Of a DNA stretch of 64,000 nucleotides, positions 18,225-29,107 are shown in pieces. The position numbers and the translations under genes were made by a program. The stretch comes from Alistipes indistinctus YIT 12060. Lineage in GTDB: Bacteria; Bacteroidota; Bacteroidia; Bacteroidales; Rikenellaceae. Where the stretch lies: assembly GCF_025144995.1 (NCBI RefSeq), contig NZ_CP102250.1, positions 1,426,001 through 1,490,000 of the forward strand, read 5' to 3'. Position 1 is the first letter of the stretch; each line of letters starts with the position of its first letter. The notes beneath the pieces were generated by a model, which ran no database searches, was not told the origin of the DNA, and worked only from the letters and a program-made list of their open reading frames with translations.

Positions 18225-19430
18225 ATGGGAGAGACCAAAACAACGAATACAACCGACGGCAGAGGACAAACTGCCGTACTGGTCGCCGTTATGAACGACC
18301 GGCAGGACGAAACGCAGGTGACCGAATACCTCGACGAACTGGAGTTTCTGGCCGAAACAGCCGGTGTGCGAACGCTCAAACGCTTCGTACAGCGGCTGGC
18401 CAACCCTAATTCACGAACCTTCGTGGGAGAAGGGAAACTGGCCGAAATCGCTGCCTATGTCGAAGAGAACGAAGTGGATTTCGTGATTTTCGACGATGAG
18501 TTGAGCCCTTCGCAGATCCGCAACCTCGATAAGGTTTTTTCCCGCAAGATATACGACCGCACCAGCCTGATCCTCGAAATTTTCGCACAACGGGCTACTA
18601 CGGCCTATGCCAAAACACAGGTCGAACTGGCGCAATGCCAATACCTGCTGCCACGCCTGACCGGCATGTGGACACACCTCGAACGGCAGCGTGGCGGCAC
18701 GGGAACCCGCGGCGGGGCCGGCGAGCGAGAAATCGAGACCGACCGCCGTATCGTGCGCGACCGCATCAGCCGCCTGAAAGAGCAGCTCAAGAAGATAGAC
18801 AAGCAAATGGCCGTGCAGCGCAGCAACCGGGGCCAGTTGGTCCGCGTCGCACTGGTCGGCTACACGAACGTCGGCAAATCGACGATCATGAACCTAATCT
18901 CGAAAAGCGAGGTTTTCGCCGAAAACAAACTTTTTGCCACGCTCGATACGACGGTTCGCAAGGTGGTATTGGACAACCTGCCGTTTTTGCTTTCGGATAC
19001 GGTCGGATTTATCCGCAAGCTGCCCCATCAGCTGGTCGAATCGTTCAAATCGACCCTCGACGAGGTCCGCGAAGCCGACCTGCTATTGCATGTGGTCGAC
19101 ATTTCGCACCCCAACTTCGAGGAACAGATCGCCGTGGTGAAGGAAACGTTGCAGGAGATCGGGGCCGGTGAAAAACCCGTTTTTCTGATTTTCAACAAAA
19201 TCGACGCCTATTCGTTCATCCAAAAGGACGAAGACGACCTGACCCCGGCCACGAAGGAAAATATGACGCTCGACGAGTTGAAAAACAGCTGGATCGCCAA
19301 AGCGAATACGCCCTGCATTTTCATCTCGGCACGCGAACGGATCAATATCGACAAACTGCGCAAGGACCTTTACGGCATGGTGCGCGAGATACATGCGGGA
19401 CGCTACCCGTTCAACAACTTTTTATACTAA
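18225..19430 (+). CDS. hflX: Ribosome-associated GTPase HflX
   Basis: 401 residues. HflX binds ribosomes and splits or rescues stalled ones under stress. The N-terminal domain has FVGEGKLAEIAAYV near 66 and VIFDDELSPSQIRNL near 86; a Gly-rich RQRGGTGTRGGAGEREIETD linker and a coiled coil follow. The G domain carries G1 GYTNVGKST near 207-215, G3 DTVGFI near 252, and G4 NKID near 325. Length is close to the bacterial norm. upp follows 50 bp downstream on the same strand. Confidence 0.95.
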   Translation: MGETKTTNTTDGRGQTAVLVAVMNDRQDETQVTEYLDELEFLAETAGVRTLKRFVQRLANPNSRTFVGEGKLAEIAAYVEENEVDFVIFDDELSPSQIRNLDKVFSRKIYDRTSLILEIFAQRATTAYAKTQVELAQCQYLLPRLTGMWTHLERQRGGTGTRGGAGEREIETDRRIVRDRISRLKEQLKKIDKQMAVQRSNRGQLVRVALVGYTNVGKSTIMNLISKSEVFAENKLFATLDTTVRKVVLDNLPFLLSDTVGFIRKLPHQLVESFKSTLDEVREADLLLHVVDISHPNFEEQIAVVKETLQEIGAGEKPVFLIFNKIDAYSFIQKDEDDLTPATKENMTLDELKNSWIAKANTPCIFISARERINIDKLRKDLYGMVREIHAGRYPFNNFLY

Positions 19431-19480
19431 TCCCCTGCGGGAACGCGGGCAAGGAGAACGAAAACACAATTTTGGGAACA

Positions 19481-20146
19481 ATGGCAGAACAGATGGTAAC
19501 GGTACTGGACAGGGAGAACACGATCCTCAACCGCTTTATCGCACAAATGCGCGACGTGACGGTGCAAGGCGACAGCATGCGCTTCCGCCGGAACCTGGAA
19601 CGGGCAGGCGAGATTATGGCCTACGAGATCAGCAAAACGCTCGAGTATCAACCCCGGTCGGTCGAAACGCCGCTGGGCGAAGCCGAAATCATGATGCCCG
19701 ACGAGGAGATCGTGGTCGCCACGATCCTGCGGGCGGGACTGCCGTTTCACCAGGGATTCCTGAACTATTTCGACAATGCGCAGAACGCTTTCGTTTCGGC
19801 ATACCGCAAATACAGCAAGGACAACAGCTTCAACATCAAGGTAGAGTACATCTCTACCTGCGAATTGACCGGCAAAACGCTGATTATCGCCGACCCGATG
19901 CTGGCTACCGGTTCGTCGCTCGTAATGACCTACAACGCGCTGGTCGAAAAAGCCGGGATGCCCAAGTTCACGCACGTAGCCACCGTCATCGGCAGTGAAG
20001 AGGGCGTGGAATATGCAAAAAAACACCTCTCGGCTAACAACTGTAAAATCTGGTGCGGTTCGCTCGATGCCGAAATGACCGTCAAGTCTTATATCGTGCC
20101 CGGAATGGGCGACGCAGGCGACCTGGCCTACGGAGAAAAACTCTGA
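19481..20146 (+). CDS. upp: Uracil phosphoribosyltransferase
   Basis: 221 residues from the ATG at 19481. It converts uracil and PRPP to UMP for salvage. The PRPP-binding motif is IIADPMLATGSSLVMTYNAL near residues 134-153 and the uracil-binding C-terminal region is SYIVPGMGDAGDLAYG. Sequence style matches the Bacteroidetes upp group, which is slightly longer than the E. coli form. A TTG nine bases upstream is in frame, but the ATG is preferred. The gene probably shares the hflX transcript and is followed by a terminator. Confidence 0.93.
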   Translation: MAEQMVTVLDRENTILNRFIAQMRDVTVQGDSMRFRRNLERAGEIMAYEISKTLEYQPRSVETPLGEAEIMMPDEEIVVATILRAGLPFHQGFLNYFDNAQNAFVSAYRKYSKDNSFNIKVEYISTCELTGKTLIIADPMLATGSSLVMTYNALVEKAGMPKFTHVATVIGSEEGVEYAKKHLSANNCKIWCGSLDAEMTVKSYIVPGMGDAGDLAYGEKL

Positions 20147-20267
20147 GAAAGCACGGACATTACCCGTTCGATGCATCCCGGCACTTGCTGATTCTCGCTG
20201 GTCATCCGGGGGAAAGCGTTTCGACCGGCGGATCGGCAACTACCACAGCATTAAAAATGCAATAGAA

Positions 20268-20300
20268 CAGAAGCGGCCTTTCCGGACCGCTTCTGTTTTA
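20268..20300. terminator. Terminator between upp and convergent dedA
   Basis: CAGAAGCGG (20268-20276) pairs perfectly with CCGCTTCTG (20287-20295), followed on the plus strand by TTTTATAAAATA. It lies between converging genes and may act on both. Confidence 0.8.
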
Positions 20301-20325
20301 TAAAATACACCGAACACATACCGGT

Positions 20326-20997
20326 TTATTCTCCCGCCTTCGCACCTGTTTTTTTCGCCTTGCGCTTGTTGCGCCAAATTTCGACCGCCATCGGAACGAG
20401 TGAAATAAAGATAATAAGAACGATCAGCAATTTCAGATTGCGCTGCACCACTTCCAATCCGCCGAACAGGTACCCCGCATACGAAAAAAGCGCCACCCAC
20501 ACTACGCCGCCGATGATGTTGTACGACGCGAAATGGCGGTAACTCATATGCCCCATTCCGGCAACGAACGGCGCAAACGTCCGCACGATCGGGACGAAAC
20601 GGGCGAGAATGATCGTCTTGCCGCCGTGTTTCTCGTAAAAATGGTGCGTTTTCTCGAGGTAGCTTTGTTTGAATATTCTGGAGTTCGGGTTGCGAAACAA
20701 ACGCTCTCCGAAGAAACGTCCGATCGTATAATTGGCCGCATCCCCCAGTATGGCGGCCGCCATCAGCATCAGGATCATCAGGTGCACGTTCACATGGTTG
20801 GTCGGCAACGACGCGAGCGCCCCGGCCACAAACAGCAGCGAATCGCCCGGCAGGAACGGCGTCACGACCAATCCCGTTTCGCAAAAGATAATCACAAACA
20901 GGATCGCATAAATCCACATCCCGTACTGCGCGACCAATTCGGCCATATGCACGTCGATGTGCAGTACGAAATCAATTGCATATTGCAGATACTCCAT
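20326..20997 (-). CDS. DedA-family membrane protein (VTT/SNARE-associated domain)
   Basis: 223 residues with about five hydrophobic segments. The DedA hallmark [17 protein letters not shown] is near residues 40-56, and [28 protein letters not shown] near 122-149 contains the conserved R-F-x-P-x-x-R-T motif. DedA proteins act as lipid scramblase/transporter-like proteins needed for envelope homeostasis, including undecaprenyl phosphate recycling in several bacteria; which lipid is handled here is unknown. The C-terminus is Lys-rich. It lies 43 bp downstream of leuS on the same strand, so it is likely the last gene of a dxs-leuS-dedA unit. Confidence 0.92.
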   Translation of the reverse strand: MEYLQYAIDFVLHIDVHMAELVAQYGMWIYAILFVIIFCETGLVVTPFLPGDSLLFVAGALASLPTNHVNVHLMILMLMAAAILGDAANYTIGRFFGERLFRNPNSRIFKQSYLEKTHHFYEKHGGKTIILARFVPIVRTFAPFVAGMGHMSYRHFASYNIIGGVVWVALFSYAGYLFGGLEVVQRNLKLLIVLIIFISLVPMAVEIWRNKRKAKKTGAKAGE

Positions 20998-21040
20998 TAT
21001 CCCGGAAATTACCGTAAAACATTAATCGGTTTTCGATGCG

Positions 21041-23797
21041 TTAAATCACTACATTGACGATCTTGCCCGGTACTACGATTACCTTCTTCGGCGTTTTGCC
21101 GTCGAGGTATTTCTCAGCGGCGGGATCGGCCAGTACGGCTGCTTCCACCTCTTTGGGCGAGAGGCCTGCCGGCAAAGCTTTCTTGTAACGCATCTTGCCG
21201 TTAAACGAAACCGGATACTCGATGCTCTCCTCGACCAGGTATTGCTCCTCATAGGCAGGGAAAGCGGCATCGCAAACTGACGTAGTGTGACCGAGACTCT
21301 CCCACAACTCTTCGGCAATATGCGGCGCAAACGGTGCAAGCAGCACCACGAGCGGCTCGAGGATCGCCCGTTTGTTGCACGGCCCCAATTCATTGAGGCA
21401 GATCATAAAGGCGCTTACCGACGTATTGAACGAAAAATTCTCGATATCCTCGCCCACCTTTTTAATCGTCTTGTGCAGGGTTTTCAGTTCGGCCGGGGTC
21501 GGCACTTCGTCGCTCACGATCAGCTTGCCGTCACGATCGAAAAACAACCGCCAGAAGCGGCGTAAAAATTTGTGCACGCCGTCGATACCGTTCGTATCCC
21601 ACGGTTTGCTCTGCTCGAGCGGTCCGAGGAACATTTCGTACATCCGCAGCGTATCGGCACCGTAATCTTCAACGATATGATCGGGATTCACCACATTGAA
21701 CATCGACTTCGACATCTTTTCGACCGCCCAGCCGCACAGGTATTTACCGTCCTCGAGAATAAATTCCGCATCGGCGAACTCGGGACGCCAGGCCCGGAAC
21801 GCCTCCAGATCGAGCAGGTCGTTGCGCACGATGTTCACATCGACATGAATCTCCTGGGTATCGTACTGGTCTTTCAGCCCCAGCGACACGAATTTATTCG
21901 TACCGACGACACGGTATACGAAATTCGAGCGCCCCTGGATCATACCCTGATTCACGAGTTTCCTGAACGGTTCGCTTTCGCAAACATACCCCAGATCGTA
22001 AAGGAACATGTTCCAGAAACGCGAATACATCAGGTGCCCGGTGGCATGTTCGATCCCGCCGACATAAAGGTCGACACTGCGCCAGTATTCGTCCGCTTCG
22101 CGGCTTACGAGCGCATCGCCGTTGTGCGGATCCATATAACGCAGGTAATAAGCTGAAGAACCCGCGAAGCCGGGCATCGTGCTCAACTCATACGGATAGC
22201 CTTCCGGTGTCTGCCAGTTCGCAGCATGGGCCAGCGGCGGTTCGCCGTCGGCTGTCGGACCGAAGTTTTCGACCGGGGGAAGTTCCAGCGGCAGACACTC
22301 CTCTGACAGCGGGTAGGCGATATTATCTTTGTAATAGATCGGGAACGGCTCGCCCCAGTAGCGTTGACGGCTGAAAATCGCGTCGCGCAGGCGGTAATTG
22401 ATCCGTTTTTTACCGAAGCCGCGTTTCTCGATTTCAGCGAACATCGCCCCGATCGCCTCTTTCACATCGAGACCGTCGAGGAATTCCGAATTGATCAGTT
22501 TCCCCTCTTTGGCGTCATAGGATTCCGTCTCGAGGTCGCCGCCTTCGACCACCGGAATAACCGGCAGTCCGAAATGACGGGCGAAAGCATAGTCGCGGCT
22601 GTCGTGCGCCGGAACGGCCATGATCGCACCGGTACCGTAACCGGCCAGCACGTAATCGCTGATATAGATCGGAATCTCCTTGCCGTTGAACGGGTTGACG
22701 GCATAGCCGCCTGTAAACTGTCCGCTCACGCGTTTGGTATCGGCCATACGCTCCCGCTCCGAACGTTTTTTTGTTTCGGCCAGGTATTCCTCTACGGCGG
22801 TTTTGTATTCGGGAGTCGTCAGTTTCTGCACCAATTCATGCTCGGGAGCCAGCACCATGAACGTGACGCCGAAGATGGTATCGGGACGCGTCGTAAAAAC
22901 TTCCAACTGAGCGTCCAGTCCTTTCAGGCCGAAAAACACCTGGGCTCCTTCGCTCCGGCCGATCCAGTTGCGCTGTATCTCTTTGAGCGATTCACTCCAC
23001 TCCAGGCTGTCGAGGCCGTCCAACATCCGCTGTGCATAAGCCGTCACACGCAGCAACCATTGCTTCATCAGCTTTTGTTCGACCGGAAAACCGCCGCGCA
23101 CCGAAAGCCCGTCTTTCACCTCGTCATTGGCCAATACGGTTCCGAGCCCCGGACACCAGTTGACCAATGTGTCGGCCCGGAACGCCAACCGGTAGTTCTG
23201 CAACACGTTCTCCTTTTCGGCCTCGCCCATCGCATTCCATTCGGCAGCGGTGAAGGCGAGCTCCTTCGTGCAGGCAACGTTCAAGCCATCGGTACCGCCC
23301 TGTTCGAACGCAGCGACCAGTTCGGCAATGGGGCGCGCCTGCTGTTCGTCGTTGCAATAGTAACTATCGAACATTTTGAGGAATGCCCATTGCGTCCACT
23401 TGTAATATTCGGGATCGCAGGTACGCACCTCGCGGTCCCAATCGAAACTGAAGCCGATTTTATCGAGCTGTTCGCGGTAACGGTTGATATTCTTCTCCGT
23501 AGTTACGGCCGGATGCTGGCCGGTCTGGATCGCATACTGCTCGGCCGGCAACCCGAACGCATCGTAACCCATCGGATGCAGCACATTGAAACCCCGGAGC
23601 CGTTTGTAACGCGAATAGATGTCCGATGCGATGTAACCCAGCGGATGACCGACGTGCAGTCCCGCCCCCGACGGATAAGGGAACATGTCCAGCACATAAT
23701 ATTTCGGCCGGCTCTTATCCACTTCGACCCTGTAGGTTTTCTGCTCGGCCCAACGGCGCTGCCATTTTTGCTCTATAGCCCTGAAATCGTACTCCAT
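21041..23797 (-). CDS. leuS: Leucyl-tRNA synthetase
   Basis: 918 residues from [13 protein letters not shown] at 23797. It charges tRNA-Leu. The HIGH motif is in [15 protein letters not shown] near 40, the CP1 editing domain follows ([19 protein letters not shown] near 310), and the KMSKS motif is [11 protein letters not shown] near 700. A zinc-finger-like insert lies between, and the anticodon-binding domain ends the protein. A longer reading to 23821 exists but lies inside the dxs 3' end. The ATG is separated from the dxs stop by 4 bp, which points to cotranscription and coupled translation. Confidence 0.97.
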   Translation of the reverse strand: MEYDFRAIEQKWQRRWAEQKTYRVEVDKSRPKYYVLDMFPYPSGAGLHVGHPLGYIASDIYSRYKRLRGFNVLHPMGYDAFGLPAEQYAIQTGQHPAVTTEKNINRYREQLDKIGFSFDWDREVRTCDPEYYKWTQWAFLKMFDSYYCNDEQQARPIAELVAAFEQGGTDGLNVACTKELAFTAAEWNAMGEAEKENVLQNYRLAFRADTLVNWCPGLGTVLANDEVKDGLSVRGGFPVEQKLMKQWLLRVTAYAQRMLDGLDSLEWSESLKEIQRNWIGRSEGAQVFFGLKGLDAQLEVFTTRPDTIFGVTFMVLAPEHELVQKLTTPEYKTAVEEYLAETKKRSERERMADTKRVSGQFTGGYAVNPFNGKEIPIYISDYVLAGYGTGAIMAVPAHDSRDYAFARHFGLPVIPVVEGGDLETESYDAKEGKLINSEFLDGLDVKEAIGAMFAEIEKRGFGKKRINYRLRDAIFSRQRYWGEPFPIYYKDNIAYPLSEECLPLELPPVENFGPTADGEPPLAHAANWQTPEGYPYELSTMPGFAGSSAYYLRYMDPHNGDALVSREADEYWRSVDLYVGGIEHATGHLMYSRFWNMFLYDLGYVCESEPFRKLVNQGMIQGRSNFVYRVVGTNKFVSLGLKDQYDTQEIHVDVNIVRNDLLDLEAFRAWRPEFADAEFILEDGKYLCGWAVEKMSKSMFNVVNPDHIVEDYGADTLRMYEMFLGPLEQSKPWDTNGIDGVHKFLRRFWRLFFDRDGKLIVSDEVPTPAELKTLHKTIKKVGEDIENFSFNTSVSAFMICLNELGPCNKRAILEPLVVLLAPFAPHIAEELWESLGHTTSVCDAAFPAYEEQYLVEESIEYPVSFNGKMRYKKALPAGLSPKEVEAAVLADPAAEKYLDGKTPKKVIVVPGKIVNVVI

Positions 23798-23801
23798 ATC
23801 G

Positions 23802-25823
23802 TTAATCTTGTTTTGTCTCATTACGTTCTTGTCCCGGTGATTTTATTCCGTTCCGGAACGGATACACAGCACAGTCCGTATCTGGTCCGTCGGCCGTATC
23901 CGCCTGTTCGGTCACCCTCCCGTCAATCGGGCTCGTCAGACGTTCTGCCCCTGCTTCCCGGATCGCCCGGAGAATCCCCGGTGCATCGTATCCGCACATC
24001 TCCTTAAGCTGGGCGACCGTTCCGTGTGCCACGAACCGGTCCTCCACACCCAACATCGTTATACGGCAAGGGTAGCCGTGACGGTTCATAAATGCCAGGA
24101 CAGCCGCACCTACTCCACCGTTTACGACTCCGTCCTCTACAGTGATCACCCGGCGGAATTCCCGGCCGATGCGGTGCAGCAATCCTTCATCCAACGGTTT
24201 GGCAAAACGAAGATCGGCATGCAGCACCGAAATTCCTTCACCGGCCGCCTGCTCCGCCGCCCACGCCGCATCGTTGCCTGCAGGGCCGATGGTCAGCAAT
24301 GCCAAGTCTTTACCCTCTCGCAATATACGGCCCCGGCCGAGAGGGAGGGTCTCCATCGGGCGGCGCCAATCCCGCGTCACACCGTTACCGCGCGGATAGC
24401 GGATCACAAAGGGACCTTCGCCGGAAGCGGCCGTAAACATCAGGTTACGCAGTTCGACCTCATCCATCGGCGAGGCGATAGTCAACCCCGGTACCGGGAG
24501 CATTGCCGCCAGATCGAAAACCCCGTGGTGCGTCGCACCGTCCTCGCCCACCAGTCCGGCCCGGTCCAGACACATCACCACATGCAACCCCTGCAGGGCC
24601 ACGTCGTGAATCACATTGTCGTACGCGCGCTGCATGAACGACGAATAGATGTTGCAATACGGCACCAAACCCTGCGCCGCCAGTCCGGCCGAAAAGGTAA
24701 CGGCATGCCCCTCGGCGATTCCCACGTCGAAACAGCGTTCGGGCATCTGCTCCATCATGATGCTGAGCGAACACCCCGTAGGCATCGCAGGGGTAATCCC
24801 TACGATCCGTTCATCCCTCCGGGCCAGTTCGAGCAGCGTCTCGCCGAACACATCCTGATAGCGCGGCGGGGCCCCGTTTCTCGTATGTCCGAGCCGTTCG
24901 CCCGTTTCGGGATTGAACAGCCCCGGAGCGTGCCAGGTGCGCTGATGCTCTTCGGCCGGCTGATACCCTTTGCCCTTCACCGTCAGTACGTGCAGCAGTT
25001 TCGGCCCGGGAATCTCTTTCAGATCCTTCAATACGCGGGTCAGTTGCTCGACGTTATGGCCGTCCACCGGCCCGAAATAGCGAAAATTGAGGCTTTCGAA
25101 CAAATTGCTCTGTTGCAGGAAACCTCCCTTGAGGGCGTTGCCCATCTTCTGGATCGTTCGCCGCAATTTCGGGAACCGCTCCAAACGGGTCCATGTATGG
25201 TGCTTGGCCTGGTTATATCTTTTCGATGTCGTGATGTTGAGCAGGTACTCCTTCAGGGCGCCGACATTCGGATCAATCGACATGCGGTTGTCGTTGAGCA
25301 CCACCAACAAGTTCGCATTCGACGCCCCCGCATTGTTCAATCCCTCGAAAGCGAGGCCCCCGGTCAGCGCTCCGTCGCCGATCACCGCCACCACTTCGCG
25401 CTTCTCCCCTCGACGGGCCGAAGCGATCGCAATACCCAATGCCGCCGAAATCGACGTCGATGAATGGCCTGCCCCGAACGCATCGTACAAACTTTCCCCC
25501 ATCTTAGGGAAACCGCTCAGGCCGCCCAACTTGCGGTTCGTGCAGAAACGGTCCCGCCTACCCGTAATGATTTTGTGCGCATAGGCCTGATGCCCCACGT
25601 CCCATACCAATTTGTCATCCGGCGTATTCAGCACATAGTGCAGCGCCACAGTCAGTTCGACCACGCCCAAACTCGACCCCAGGTGCCCCGGGTTCGATGA
25701 AAGCTGCGCAATGATGAAGCGGCGCAATTCGGCACAGTACTGCGTCAGTTCGCCGGCACGCAACCTTTTCAGATCGTCCGGCGAATCCACTTTATCGAGG
25801 TATTTGTACTGGGTTTCCTGCAT
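23802..25823 (-). CDS. dxs: 1-deoxy-D-xylulose-5-phosphate synthase
   Basis: 673 residues from [12 protein letters not shown] at 25823. It condenses pyruvate and glyceraldehyde 3-phosphate, the entry step of the MEP pathway, using thiamine diphosphate. The ThDP motif [18 protein letters not shown] lies near residues 148-165, [12 protein letters not shown] near 49 holds the proton-transfer His, and [15 protein letters not shown] near 420 is the transketolase-like pyrimidine domain. The C-terminus (after residue 620) is poorly conserved and about 40 residues longer than E. coli Dxs. It is first in the dxs-leuS-dedA unit, and a TATCTTTG box lies about 20 bp upstream. Confidence 0.97.
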   Translation of the reverse strand: MQETQYKYLDKVDSPDDLKRLRAGELTQYCAELRRFIIAQLSSNPGHLGSSLGVVELTVALHYVLNTPDDKLVWDVGHQAYAHKIITGRRDRFCTNRKLGGLSGFPKMGESLYDAFGAGHSSTSISAALGIAIASARRGEKREVVAVIGDGALTGGLAFEGLNNAGASNANLLVVLNDNRMSIDPNVGALKEYLLNITTSKRYNQAKHHTWTRLERFPKLRRTIQKMGNALKGGFLQQSNLFESLNFRYFGPVDGHNVEQLTRVLKDLKEIPGPKLLHVLTVKGKGYQPAEEHQRTWHAPGLFNPETGERLGHTRNGAPPRYQDVFGETLLELARRDERIVGITPAMPTGCSLSIMMEQMPERCFDVGIAEGHAVTFSAGLAAQGLVPYCNIYSSFMQRAYDNVIHDVALQGLHVVMCLDRAGLVGEDGATHHGVFDLAAMLPVPGLTIASPMDEVELRNLMFTAASGEGPFVIRYPRGNGVTRDWRRPMETLPLGRGRILREGKDLALLTIGPAGNDAAWAAEQAAGEGISVLHADLRFAKPLDEGLLHRIGREFRRVITVEDGVVNGGVGAAVLAFMNRHGYPCRITMLGVEDRFVAHGTVAQLKEMCGYDAPGILRAIREAGAERLTSPIDGRVTEQADTADGPDTDCAVYPFRNGIKSPGQERNETKQD

Positions 25824-25841
25824 CGCGGTAAAACTAAGCAG

Positions 25842-25849
25842 CAAAGATA
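25842..25849 (-). promoter_or_regulatory. -7 box (TATCTTTG) for dxs-leuS-dedA
   Basis: The minus strand reads TATCTTTG, a perfect TAnnTTTG, 19 bp before the dxs ATG. It lies back-to-back with the promoter of the OmpA-like lipoprotein gene. Confidence 0.65.
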
Positions 25850-25867
25850 GTAATTTTTAAACGCACA

Positions 25868-25898
25868 TTGGTACATTCTAAATTGTTTTGTATCTTCG
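25868..25898 (+). promoter_or_regulatory. Promoter of the OmpA-like lipoprotein gene
   Basis: TTGG (25868-25871) and TATCTTCG (25891-25898) are separated by 19 bp, close to the Bacteroidetes consensus. Predicted start near 25904 supports the ATG at 25928 over the one at 25907, which would be almost leaderless. Confidence 0.65.
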
Positions 25899-25927
25899 TG
25901 GCAAATATGGATCTTATACCGATTGCG

Positions 25928-26782
25928 ATGAGAAAAGCCGCATTGCTGTTACTTCTGGCGGGGGTTGCCTGCGCCTGCGTATCCAACAAAAAGTTCAATT
26001 CGATGAAGGCCGAGGCGTTGCGCCTGGACGGCGAATTGAATTCCGCAAACACCCGCATCGACGACCTGACGCGGCGCAACGACACGCTCACGGCCAAAAA
26101 CCTGAGGCTCGTTTCCGATTCGACCCGGCTTTACATGAGTTACACCGCACTGCTGGAACGCTACCAGAAACTCCTGGCCGACGGGTCGGCCGAAACCGCC
26201 CGCATGCTCAAAGAACTCGAGACGAGCCAGATGGCCCTCAACGAGCGTTCGCGGCGCGTGAACGAACTCGAAGCTATGCTGCGCAACCGTGAAGAGGCGA
26301 TCAATGCGATCCGGCGCAAAGTGACCGACGCTTTGACCGGCTTCGACGGCAAAGGCCTTTCCATTTCGATTAAAAACGGGAATGTCTACGTGTCGATGGA
26401 CGATAAATTGCTGTTCCGCTCGGGCAGTTTCGAAATCGATCCCAACGGAGCCCGGGCCGTGCATGACCTGGCTACCGTACTGGCCCAGAACCCGGATATC
26501 AACGTGATGGTAGAGGGGCACACCGACGATGTGCCTTACCGGCCCAACGGCCAACTGCGCGACAACCTCGACCTGAGTGCCAAGCGTGCGACCACCGTAG
26601 TGCGCCTGCTGCTTGAAAACAAAGGGATCGCTCCGAGCCGCATCATCGCCGCCGGGCGCGGCGAATCGCTGCCGGTAGCTTCGGGCAAAACATCCGAGGC
26701 TCGCGCGAAAAACCGACGCACCGAAATCATCCTCACCCCGAAACTCGACGAACTGATGCAGCTGATGCAGGAGCAGAAATAA
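25928..26782 (+). CDS. OmpA/MotB-domain lipoprotein with coiled coil
   Basis: 284 residues from MRKAALLLLLAGVACACVSN, a lipoprotein-type signal with Cys15 or Cys17 as the acylation site. Residues about 25-135 are strongly heptad-like (a coiled coil rich in Glu, Leu, Arg and Asn), and the C-terminal domain from about 160 is OmpA-like, with the peptidoglycan-binding motif VMVEGHTDDVPYRPNG and LSAKRATTVVRLLLE. It probably links the outer membrane to peptidoglycan. An alternative ATG at 25907 would add seven residues. It is divergent from dxs. Confidence 0.9.
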   Translation: MRKAALLLLLAGVACACVSNKKFNSMKAEALRLDGELNSANTRIDDLTRRNDTLTAKNLRLVSDSTRLYMSYTALLERYQKLLADGSAETARMLKELETSQMALNERSRRVNELEAMLRNREEAINAIRRKVTDALTGFDGKGLSISIKNGNVYVSMDDKLLFRSGSFEIDPNGARAVHDLATVLAQNPDINVMVEGHTDDVPYRPNGQLRDNLDLSAKRATTVVRLLLENKGIAPSRIIAAGRGESLPVASGKTSEARAKNRRTEIILTPKLDELMQLMQEQK

Positions 26783-26938
26783 CCGGTTGATATGGGTTAA
26801 ATAAACCGGACACGGAAGAGAGGAAACCGGACCGAACGACGTAACATCCCATACGAACCAAAAATTCCGTCGACGGAGAACGACACACTTCCTGTAAACA
26901 CGACTATTGTATTAGCAATAACTTACCAACTCAACGAA

Positions 26939-27652
26939 ATGCCTGTCTACAAACGGATATTACTCAAACTCAGCGGCGAGTCGCTGATGGGAGCACAGAA
27001 ATACGGCCTCGATACGGCCGTGCTGAACAGCTACGCCACACAAATCAAAGCGGTCGTCGACAGCGGCGTGCAGGTCGGAATCGTGATCGGCGGCGGAAAC
27101 ATTTTCCGTGGACTGAGCGGAGTAAAGAAAGGATTCGACCGCGTCAAAGGCGACCAGATGGGCATGCTTGCGACGGTAATCAATTCACTGGCTTTACAAA
27201 CCGCACTGGAAGGCGAAGGAGCCAAAGCCAAAGTACTGACCTCGATCCGCATGGAACCGATAGGAGAGCTCTACTCGAAAGCCAAAGCATTGGAACTGAT
27301 GGCCGGTGGCTGCGTGGTGATTATCGCCGGCGGTACGGGTAACCCTTATTTCACAACCGATACCGCTTCGGCGCTGCGCGGCGTGGAGATCGAGGCGGAG
27401 GTGCTGCTCAAAGGCACGCGCGTCGACGGCGTTTACACTGCCGATCCGGAAAAAGATCCGACCGCGACGAAATTCTCCACGATCACTTTCGACGAAGTAT
27501 ACGACCGTAAGCTCAAAGTGATGGACCTGACCGCCTTCACCATGTGCAAAGAGAACGATCTGCCCATCGTGGTGTTCGACATGGACACGCCGGGGAATTT
27601 GTGCAAAATCGTCGACGGGGAACCGATCGGCACCGTGGTGAAAAATGCGTAA
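26939..27652 (+). CDS. pyrH: Uridylate kinase
   Basis: 237 residues. It phosphorylates UMP to UDP in pyrimidine synthesis, a hexameric amino-acid-kinase fold. Signatures are YKRILLKLSGESLMG at the N-terminus, VIGGGNIFRG near 50-59, and GGTGNPYFTTDTASALRG near 132-149. It precedes tlpA and frr; pyrH and frr are neighbours in many bacteria. The 156-bp upstream gap shows no obvious TAnnTTTG box. Confidence 0.97.
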   Translation: MPVYKRILLKLSGESLMGAQKYGLDTAVLNSYATQIKAVVDSGVQVGIVIGGGNIFRGLSGVKKGFDRVKGDQMGMLATVINSLALQTALEGEGAKAKVLTSIRMEPIGELYSKAKALELMAGGCVVIIAGGTGNPYFTTDTASALRGVEIEAEVLLKGTRVDGVYTADPEKDPTATKFSTITFDEVYDRKLKVMDLTAFTMCKENDLPIVVFDMDTPGNLCKIVDGEPIGTVVKNA

Positions 27653-27708
27653 AGCCGCAACCCGTTCGTATTGATAAATTTACGCCTAACCATCTACCGA
27701 CAACCGCG

Positions 27709-28335
27709 ATGAAACTTTCCGTACATATCATTTCCTCTCTTTTCTCTGCCCTGCTGGCGTTTGCGGCAACATCAGCATCCGGACAAACCGGCACGTTGAC
27801 GGATAGCCCGGCCTTGGCGGCATCCGGCGAAAACGGGACTGGACCTCAGGCACAAACTGTTTCAACGCCCCAGACTCAAGCCGCAGTACCGGAAAGTAAA
27901 ACGCTGGTAAAGGTCGGCGATCCCGTTCCCGATTTCACTGTAAAGATGTTCGACGGGAGTACGGTCGACATCGCATCGCTGAAAGGCAAGGTCGTACTGA
28001 TCAACTTTTGGGCGACCTGGTGCCCGCCCTGCCGCGCCGAACTGAAACAGGTACAGAAACAGATCATCGACCGCTTCGCAGGCAGGGATTTCGTTTTCCT
28101 GCCGATTTCGCGCGGCGAAACGCGTGAAGCCGTCGAAAAATTCCGGGAGATGCAACGCTACACATTCCCGATGGGACTCGATCCGGAGCGCAAAATCTAC
28201 TCGCTTTTCGCCACCGCAACGATTCCACGCAACTTCGTCATCGCCAAGGATGGAACCATCCTCGCCTGCGAGACCGGATATAGTCCGGGACAACTCACCG
28301 AACTGATCGAAAAGATAGAAAACGCATTGAAATAA
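27709..28335 (+). CDS. TlpA-type exported thiol-disulfide oxidoreductase
   Basis: 208 residues from the ATG at 27709, with a signal peptide ([25 protein letters not shown]). A Gln/Thr/Ala/Pro-rich low-complexity linker (about residues 28-62) leads to an AhpC/TSA-type thioredoxin fold with active site WATWCPPC (Cys105, Cys108) and the TIPRNF cis-Pro loop. It probably reduces disulfides in the periplasm. It is inserted between pyrH (57 bp gap) and frr (19 bp gap), so it is likely cotranscribed with these translation and nucleotide genes, an unusual placement. Confidence 0.9.
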   Translation: MKLSVHIISSLFSALLAFAATSASGQTGTLTDSPALAASGENGTGPQAQTVSTPQTQAAVPESKTLVKVGDPVPDFTVKMFDGSTVDIASLKGKVVLINFWATWCPPCRAELKQVQKQIIDRFAGRDFVFLPISRGETREAVEKFREMQRYTFPMGLDPERKIYSLFATATIPRNFVIAKDGTILACETGYSPGQLTELIEKIENALK

Positions 28336-28354
28336 TCCTAAACGCATCACCACT

Positions 28355-28915
28355 ATGACAGAACCCAAGACCATATTAGACCCCGCACAGGCCAAAATGG
28401 ACAAAGCCATCGAGTTCCTGGTGGAAGCACTCGCCTCGGTACGCGCAGGCAAAGCGAGCACGAACCTGCTCAACGGCATCACCGTAGACTATTACGGCAA
28501 TCCCACGCCCGTATCACAGGTGGCCAGCGTCACCGTCCCCGATGCACGTACGGTGCTGATCCAACCGTGGGAGAAGAACCTGATCGGCGCAATCGAAAAA
28601 GCCATTCTGGTGGCGAACATCGGACTGACCCCGTCGAACAACGGCGAGCACATCCGCCTGAACATTCCGCCGCTGACCGAAGAGCGCCGCAAAGAGCTGG
28701 TCAAGCAGATCAAAAGCGAAGCCGAAACGGCTCGCATCAGCATCCGCAATATACGCCGCGACGCGGTTGAGGCATTCAAGAAAGCCCAAAAAGAGGGCAT
28801 GCCGGAAGATATGGCCAAAGACGGCGAAGACTCGTCCCAGAAACTCACGGACAAGTACATGAAAAAAGTGGACGAGCTGTTCGCGGCCAAAGAGGCCGAG
28901 ATCATGACCGTCTGA
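28355..28915 (+). CDS. frr: Ribosome recycling factor
   Basis: 186 residues, the standard length. With EF-G it splits post-termination ribosomes. RRF features are [23 protein letters not shown]-like text near residues 30-50 (the core around VDYYG), [14 protein letters not shown] near 71, and [16 protein letters not shown] near 130-146. It lies 19 bp downstream of the tlpA gene in the pyrH operon. Confidence 0.97.
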   Translation: MTEPKTILDPAQAKMDKAIEFLVEALASVRAGKASTNLLNGITVDYYGNPTPVSQVASVTVPDARTVLIQPWEKNLIGAIEKAILVANIGLTPSNNGEHIRLNIPPLTEERRKELVKQIKSEAETARISIRNIRRDAVEAFKKAQKEGMPEDMAKDGEDSSQKLTDKYMKKVDELFAAKEAEIMTV

Positions 28916-29107
28916 ATCCAGTATCTCGCCGCAGGCGCGAACCGAACACTCCGGAGCGATGCAATAACTCCGGCAATATGCCGTAGCGTTTCCGCAATTG
29001 GTTGCAAAGAACACGATACCGGCATCGCGCACTCCGGAAACTTTCATAAAATATTGCGCACAACATGTTCGCAAGACTTGTTCGCCCCTGAAAAATGACC
29101 CGTGTCG

